From contig JALFSW010000074.1 of assembly GCA_022779305.1 (NCBI GenBank), positions 1 through 64,000 on the forward strand: 64,000 bases of DNA. The letters run 5' to 3'. This document shows, piece by piece, positions 60,296 through 64,000 of this stretch (the stretch's first letter is position 1; every line of letters starts with the position of its first letter). A program made the translations under genes and the position numbers. Below the pieces are notes generated by a model. It was not told the DNA's origin. It saw only the letters and a program-made list of their open reading frames with translations, and made no database searches. This DNA comes from Prevotella sp. GTDB taxonomy: Bacteria > Bacteroidota > Bacteroidia > Bacteroidales > Bacteroidaceae.

Positions 60296-61051
60296 ATGAA
60301 AATAGCAATCATAGGCTATGGCAAGATGGGAAGAATGATCGAACAAACTGCCATTGCAAGAGGACACGAAATCGTTTCAAAAATCGATGTAAATAACCCT
60401 GAAGAATTTGATTCTCCTGCATTTGCTTCGGCTGATGTGGCAATAGAATTTACCAATCCCACGGTGGCGTATGACAATTGTCGCAAGGCGTTTGAGCGAG
60501 GGGTGAAGGTGGTCAGTGGTTCAACTGGTTGGCTGGATGACCATAAGGAGGAGATGGAAAAGTGGTGCCGAGAAGGCGGAAAAACCTTGTTTTGGGCGAG
60601 TAACTTTTCCCTTGGCGTTGCCATTTTTGCTGCCTTAAACCGCCAATTGGCAATGATGATGAACAAGTATGGCAATTATGACGTGTCAATGGAGGAAACC
60701 CACCATATACATAAATTAGATGCGCCATCGGGTACAGCAATTACGTTGGCAGAAGACCTCGTCGCTGCACTTGATAGGAAAGATAAATGGGTGAAAGGTG
60801 AGCAAATATTGCCCGATGGAACAACGGAAGGGAGCAATGAAGTAGCACCCAACGAATTGCCCATCAGCTCTGTTCGTCGTGATGAAGTTGCTGGCATACA
60901 CAGCATTCGTTATAACTCCGAAGCCGACGAAATCACTATCACTCACAGCGCACACAACAGAAGTGGTTTTGCAATGGGTGCAGTGCTTGCAGCTGAATAT
61001 GCAAAAGACCACAACGGAATGCTTACAATGAAGGATTTGTTGGGTTTTTAA
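60296..61051 (+). CDS. dapB: 4-hydroxy-tetrahydrodipicolinate reductase
   Basis: The 251-residue protein has the NAD(P)H-binding IAIIGYGKMGRMIE at its N-terminus and the DapB signature EETHHIHKLDAPSGTAI with the catalytic His and Lys. It performs the second committed step of lysine and diaminopimelate synthesis in the cytoplasm. The ATG at 60296 is chosen over an upstream TTG. It is followed by the signal peptidase gene on the same strand, an order common in this group. Confidence 0.95.
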   Translation: MKIAIIGYGKMGRMIEQTAIARGHEIVSKIDVNNPEEFDSPAFASADVAIEFTNPTVAYDNCRKAFERGVKVVSGSTGWLDDHKEEMEKWCREGGKTLFWASNFSLGVAIFAALNRQLAMMMNKYGNYDVSMEETHHIHKLDAPSGTAITLAEDLVAALDRKDKWVKGEQILPDGTTEGSNEVAPNELPISSVRRDEVAGIHSIRYNSEADEITITHSAHNRSGFAMGAVLAAEYAKDHNGMLTMKDLLGF

Positions 61052-61159
61052 TGCCAAAGGGAGACGTAAGAGACAAAAAATAGCAATATAAAATAAAATG
61101 GGTTCTTTTGCAGCCGACGCATTGTGAGGACACATTTAAAAACAAAATTAGAAACATCC

Positions 61160-62689
61160 ATGATAAGAAAAGACCAGAAAAAGCTCAATCCAAAGGTGCA
61201 ATGGGCTAAATTTATAGTGGTAACGGTGCTCTATCTTCTCTTCCTTTTGTGGTTAGAGAGTTGGTTGGGACTTATCGTTCTGCCTTTCATTTTTGATGCT
61301 TATATTACAAAGAAAATCAAGTGGCAATGGTGGAAAGAAACTGAAGGACCTGTAAGGTTCATCATGAGTTGGGTAGATGCAATTGTGTTTGCCTTAGTAG
61401 CAGTCTATTTCATCAATCTTTTCTTCTTCCAAAACTATGTAATCCCTTCTTCTTCTTTGGAAAAATCATTGCTCACGGGCGATTATCTCTTTGTTTCTAA
61501 GGTGAGTTATGGACCTCGTATTCCTCAAACACCATTGACCCTACCGCTCACACAGCACACACTTCCGTTCTTCAATGTAAAGAGCTATATAGAAGTGCCA
61601 CATTGGGAATATCGCAGGGCAAAGGGATTGGGAGAAGTTCAGTTGAACGACATCGTTGTGTTTAACTATCCATCGGGCGACACTATCATGAGCGACATTG
61701 CCTATCAAGCACAAGACTATTATCGAACGGTCTACACTTTTGGCACTGGACTCATGGCGCAGGCACATCCAGGAATTGACCTTGGCAAAATGTCGGTGTT
61801 GCAACAACGCAAATTCTACGACCAAGCCTACGCACTCGGACGCGATTATGTGGTTAAAAATGCAGGTCGATTTGGCATCATCGACTCTCGACCTACAGAC
61901 CGAAGAGAGAACTATGTGAAAAGATGTGTCGGACTGCCAGGGCAAACTTTGCAGATAAAAAACAAGATAGTCTACCTCGATGGTAAACCCAATAAAGAGC
62001 CAGAAAACGTTCAATACAAGTATTTTGTGAAACTCAATGGTGTGAGTGTAGCCGATTTGTTGAGTGATAATTATGATGCGCTGCGCAAAGAATTGGGTAT
62101 CAGTGATGAAGATTTAAAAGAATTGGGGAGTTTGCATGGCTACGACATTAGTGCAGGAAACGTACTCAATGAACAAGCGTTGAAATATGATGGTTATATG
62201 CCGCTTACAAAGCATGCCGCTACAGAACTGAAGCGTCGCGGAATAGCTAAGGAAATCACGCCTGTAACCGACAGAGATGTTTACGCAGGTCCTTGCTATC
62301 CACTCAATGCTTTTACCAATTGGACGGGTGACAATTATGGTCCAATTTGGATTCCTGCCAAAGGAAAGAGCATTGATCTCACACTTGCCAACCTTCCGAT
62401 TTACGAACGTTGTATCAAAGTGTATGAAGGAAATGATTTGCAGGTTAAGAATGACAAGATCTATATCAATGGTAAGGAAGCAAAACGCTATACTTTCAAG
62501 CTCGATTATTATTGGATGATGGGCGACAATCGCCATAATTCAGCCGATAGTCGCTATTGGGGCTTTGTGCCTGAAGATCACATCGTTGGTAAGCCTTTGT
62601 TTGTTTGGTGGTCGAGTGACCCCGATCGCCGTGGATTGAGTGGTGTGCGTTGGTCAAGACTGTTCAAGTGGGTAGATAATATTAAATAA
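61160..62689 (+). CDS. lepB: Signal peptidase I, enlarged
   Basis: The 509-residue protein has two or three N-terminal membrane spans (WAKFIVVTVLYLLFLLWLES; FALVAVYFINLFFF). The catalytic Ser lies in NYVIPSSSLEKSLLTGDYLF (the second motif residue is Leu rather than the usual Met) and the Lys in ENYVKRCVGLPGQTL. The final box is MMGDNRHNSADSRYWGFVPE. It cleaves signal peptides of exported proteins. An insert of about 150 residues between the Lys box and the last box makes it larger than most, as is usual in Bacteroidota. ATG 61160 is preferred to an upstream GTG. Confidence 0.93.
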   Translation: MIRKDQKKLNPKVQWAKFIVVTVLYLLFLLWLESWLGLIVLPFIFDAYITKKIKWQWWKETEGPVRFIMSWVDAIVFALVAVYFINLFFFQNYVIPSSSLEKSLLTGDYLFVSKVSYGPRIPQTPLTLPLTQHTLPFFNVKSYIEVPHWEYRRAKGLGEVQLNDIVVFNYPSGDTIMSDIAYQAQDYYRTVYTFGTGLMAQAHPGIDLGKMSVLQQRKFYDQAYALGRDYVVKNAGRFGIIDSRPTDRRENYVKRCVGLPGQTLQIKNKIVYLDGKPNKEPENVQYKYFVKLNGVSVADLLSDNYDALRKELGISDEDLKELGSLHGYDISAGNVLNEQALKYDGYMPLTKHAATELKRRGIAKEITPVTDRDVYAGPCYPLNAFTNWTGDNYGPIWIPAKGKSIDLTLANLPIYERCIKVYEGNDLQVKNDKIYINGKEAKRYTFKLDYYWMMGDNRHNSADSRYWGFVPEDHIVGKPLFVWWSSDPDRRGLSGVRWSRLFKWVDNIK

Positions 62690-62700
62690 GCAATCACTCA

Positions 62701-62747
62701 GGCGAGTAATCGTAGTGTATGGAATACAGCGATTGCTCGCCTTTTTT
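62701..62747 (+). terminator. Terminator after lepB
   Basis: GGCGAGTAATCG pairs with CGATTGCTCGCC (12 bases, one T-G pair) and is followed by six T, 11 bases past the stop codon. Confidence 0.8.
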
Positions 62748-62845
62748 ATATAAGTAAAGAAATATGAGTTTTTCTTGAATATTGCATATTTTTAATTTAA
62801 ATCATATTCTTTTTCAGTTTAAATAATAAATAGTCTTTGTTCGCT

Positions 62846-63469
62846 ATGCCTCAAGTTATACTCTCGTCTGCCTACTTTGCTCCCATACAATGGTATCAAA
62901 AACTCAACCGCTATCCTTGTATTATTGAACAACACGACCATTTCGTGAAACAAACCTATCGCAACCGCTGTGTGATAGCGACGGCAAACGGACTTCAAAC
63001 ACTTTCCATACCGATTGAGAAGTTCGACAGCCATAAATGTGCAATGAAAGACGTGCGCATCAGCGACCATGCCAATTGGCGACATCTGCATTGGAACGCA
63101 CTCTTGTCTGCCTATGGCGAAAGTCCATTCTTTGAATATTATCAAGACGATTTGCACCCATTTTTTGAAAAGAAATGGGACTATCTTTTTGATTTTAACA
63201 TGGAAATCATGCACACGATGTGTAAACTCTTAGACTTCCAACCTCACTACCAGCTCACAGAAACGTTTCTTTCTGCCACAGCATTGGCAGAAAACAACTC
63301 CCTTCTTGATCTTCGAGAAGTTATCCATCCCAAGCGTCCCGTTGCAGATGCTGATTTTGTGGCAAAGAAATACTATCAAGTTTATCAACAAAAATACCCC
63401 TTTCAACCCAATTTGAGTATCCTCGATTTGCTTTTCAATGAAGGGAATGAAGCGATTTTATATCTTTAA
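62846..63469 (+). CDS. WbqC family protein
   Basis: The 207-residue protein shows the WbqC pattern: ILSSAYFAPIQWYQKLNRYP, then FVKQTYRNRCVIATANGLQT and DHANWRHLHWNALLSAYGES. Family members occur in O-antigen and lipid-sugar clusters and in Bacteroidota next to signal peptidase genes. The activity is unknown. The start at ATG 62846 follows an AT-rich leader. Confidence 0.88.
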   Translation: MPQVILSSAYFAPIQWYQKLNRYPCIIEQHDHFVKQTYRNRCVIATANGLQTLSIPIEKFDSHKCAMKDVRISDHANWRHLHWNALLSAYGESPFFEYYQDDLHPFFEKKWDYLFDFNMEIMHTMCKLLDFQPHYQLTETFLSATALAENNSLLDLREVIHPKRPVADADFVAKKYYQVYQQKYPFQPNLSILDLLFNEGNEAILYL

Positions 63470-63492
63470 CTACCGTAAAAACGCAACATTTC

Positions 63493-64000
63493 CTATTTGC
63501 GCAATTTTTCTCTGCACATCTCTAATATTTCCAAAAGTTCATTCATCTTCGTTGTGCGTAGCATAGCAATGCGTGTTTGTTTAAAATCGGGAATGCCTTT
63601 GAAGATGGGTGACGATGCAAGATGACGCCGTGTGTGCAGAATACCCCTATGCTCATCGATGCGTTCCACATTGATGCGCAGCATTTCCTCTAATACATCT
63701 ATCTTGTCGTCTATGCTCAAAGCGGTTGGATGCCCCTCATAGCCTCGTTCGCTGAATATCCAGGGTGCACCAAAAGTTGCCCGCCCAATCATTACCGCAT
63801 CCACACCATAGGTCTTAAATCGCTCTTTCGCCACCTCAATACTCGTTACATCGCCGTTGCCAATGATGGGAATGTGGATGCGTGGATTTTGTTTCACCTC
63901 GCCAATCAACCGCCAATCTGCCTCACCTGTATACATTTGTGCTCTGGTTCTGCCATGGATGGTGAGTGCCTGAATACCACAATCTTGCAATTGTTCTGCA
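63493..64000 (-). CDS. tRNA-dihydrouridine synthase (C-terminal part)
   Basis: The leftward gene enters from beyond the window; 169 codons are visible. They hold ALTIHGRTRAQMYTGEADWR, IPIIGNGDVTSIEVAKERF and AVMIGRATFGAPWIF, the flavin- and substrate-binding strands of the Dus TIM barrel, then the helical C-terminal domain. It reduces uridine to dihydrouridine in tRNA D-loops. The catalytic Cys would lie upstream of the visible part. Confidence 0.9.
   Translation of the reverse strand, partial: AEQLQDCGIQALTIHGRTRAQMYTGEADWRLIGEVKQNPRIHIPIIGNGDVTSIEVAKERFKTYGVDAVMIGRATFGAPWIFSERGYEGHPTALSIDDKIDVLEEMLRINVERIDEHRGILHTRRHLASSPIFKGIPDFKQTRIAMLRTTKMNELLEILEMCREKLRK

Overview
The window comes from a member of the Bacteroidota, most likely Prevotella or a close relative. 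Supporting signs are promoters of the form TTTG-N19/20-TAnnTTTG, a glycogen synthase of the GT3 type, a type IX secretion cargo protein, a GLPGLI protein paired with a TonB-type outer-membrane protein, a hybrid two-component sugar sensor and a PfkB kinase/MFS pair. The host flanks hold ordinary genes; the centre is an apparently complete temperate siphophage.

Left flank (1-15.5 kb): the start of a glycogen synthase gene, a small secreted protein, and a probable fructose-use locus (periplasmic-sensor hybrid two-component regulator, divergent MFS sugar transporter and fructokinase). A perfect 15-bp inverted repeat lies between the divergent genes. Next come a GLPGLI / TonB-type outer-membrane pair preceded by a 29-residue peptide gene and an attenuator-like hairpin, then argR, a Bax-inhibitor-1 family membrane protein and a 1007-residue secreted protein. 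Two dispersed intergenic repeat families occur in this host DNA.

Prophage (15,558-56,951; about 41.4 kb): a 15-bp direct repeat (AGTTGCAACACAACT) bounds the element. Removing the phage rebuilds one intact copy of a host palindromic repeat, so the phage appears to use a repetitive intergenic element as its attachment site. Left to right: tyrosine integrase; a leftward lysogenic block of toxin-antitoxin-like and accessory genes (HicAB, a Panacea-domain antitoxin with a membrane partner, RhuM, HigBA) ending at an S24 repressor; a switch region with operators and face-to-face promoters; early genes including a Cys-rich hexapeptide-repeat protein; a recombination set (zinc-hook ATPase, RecT, metallo-beta-lactamase-fold protein); a replication set (DUF4373 initiator carrying iteron-like repeats, DnaC-like loader); accessory genes (YopX, PcfK, PcfJ, ParB-like, methyltransferase, DUF1064 nuclease); terminase; tail genes up to the tape measure; then, from a separate promoter, protease, capsid, portal, connector, fibres and lysis genes. 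The head module lies after the tail module, the reverse of the usual order.

Right flank (57-64 kb): dprA, a hot-dog thioesterase, a DUF2851 protein, dapB, a large signal peptidase I, a WbqC-family protein and the 3' part of a tRNA-dihydrouridine synthase. Functional calls rest on motifs and family knowledge recalled from reading; no database search was run.
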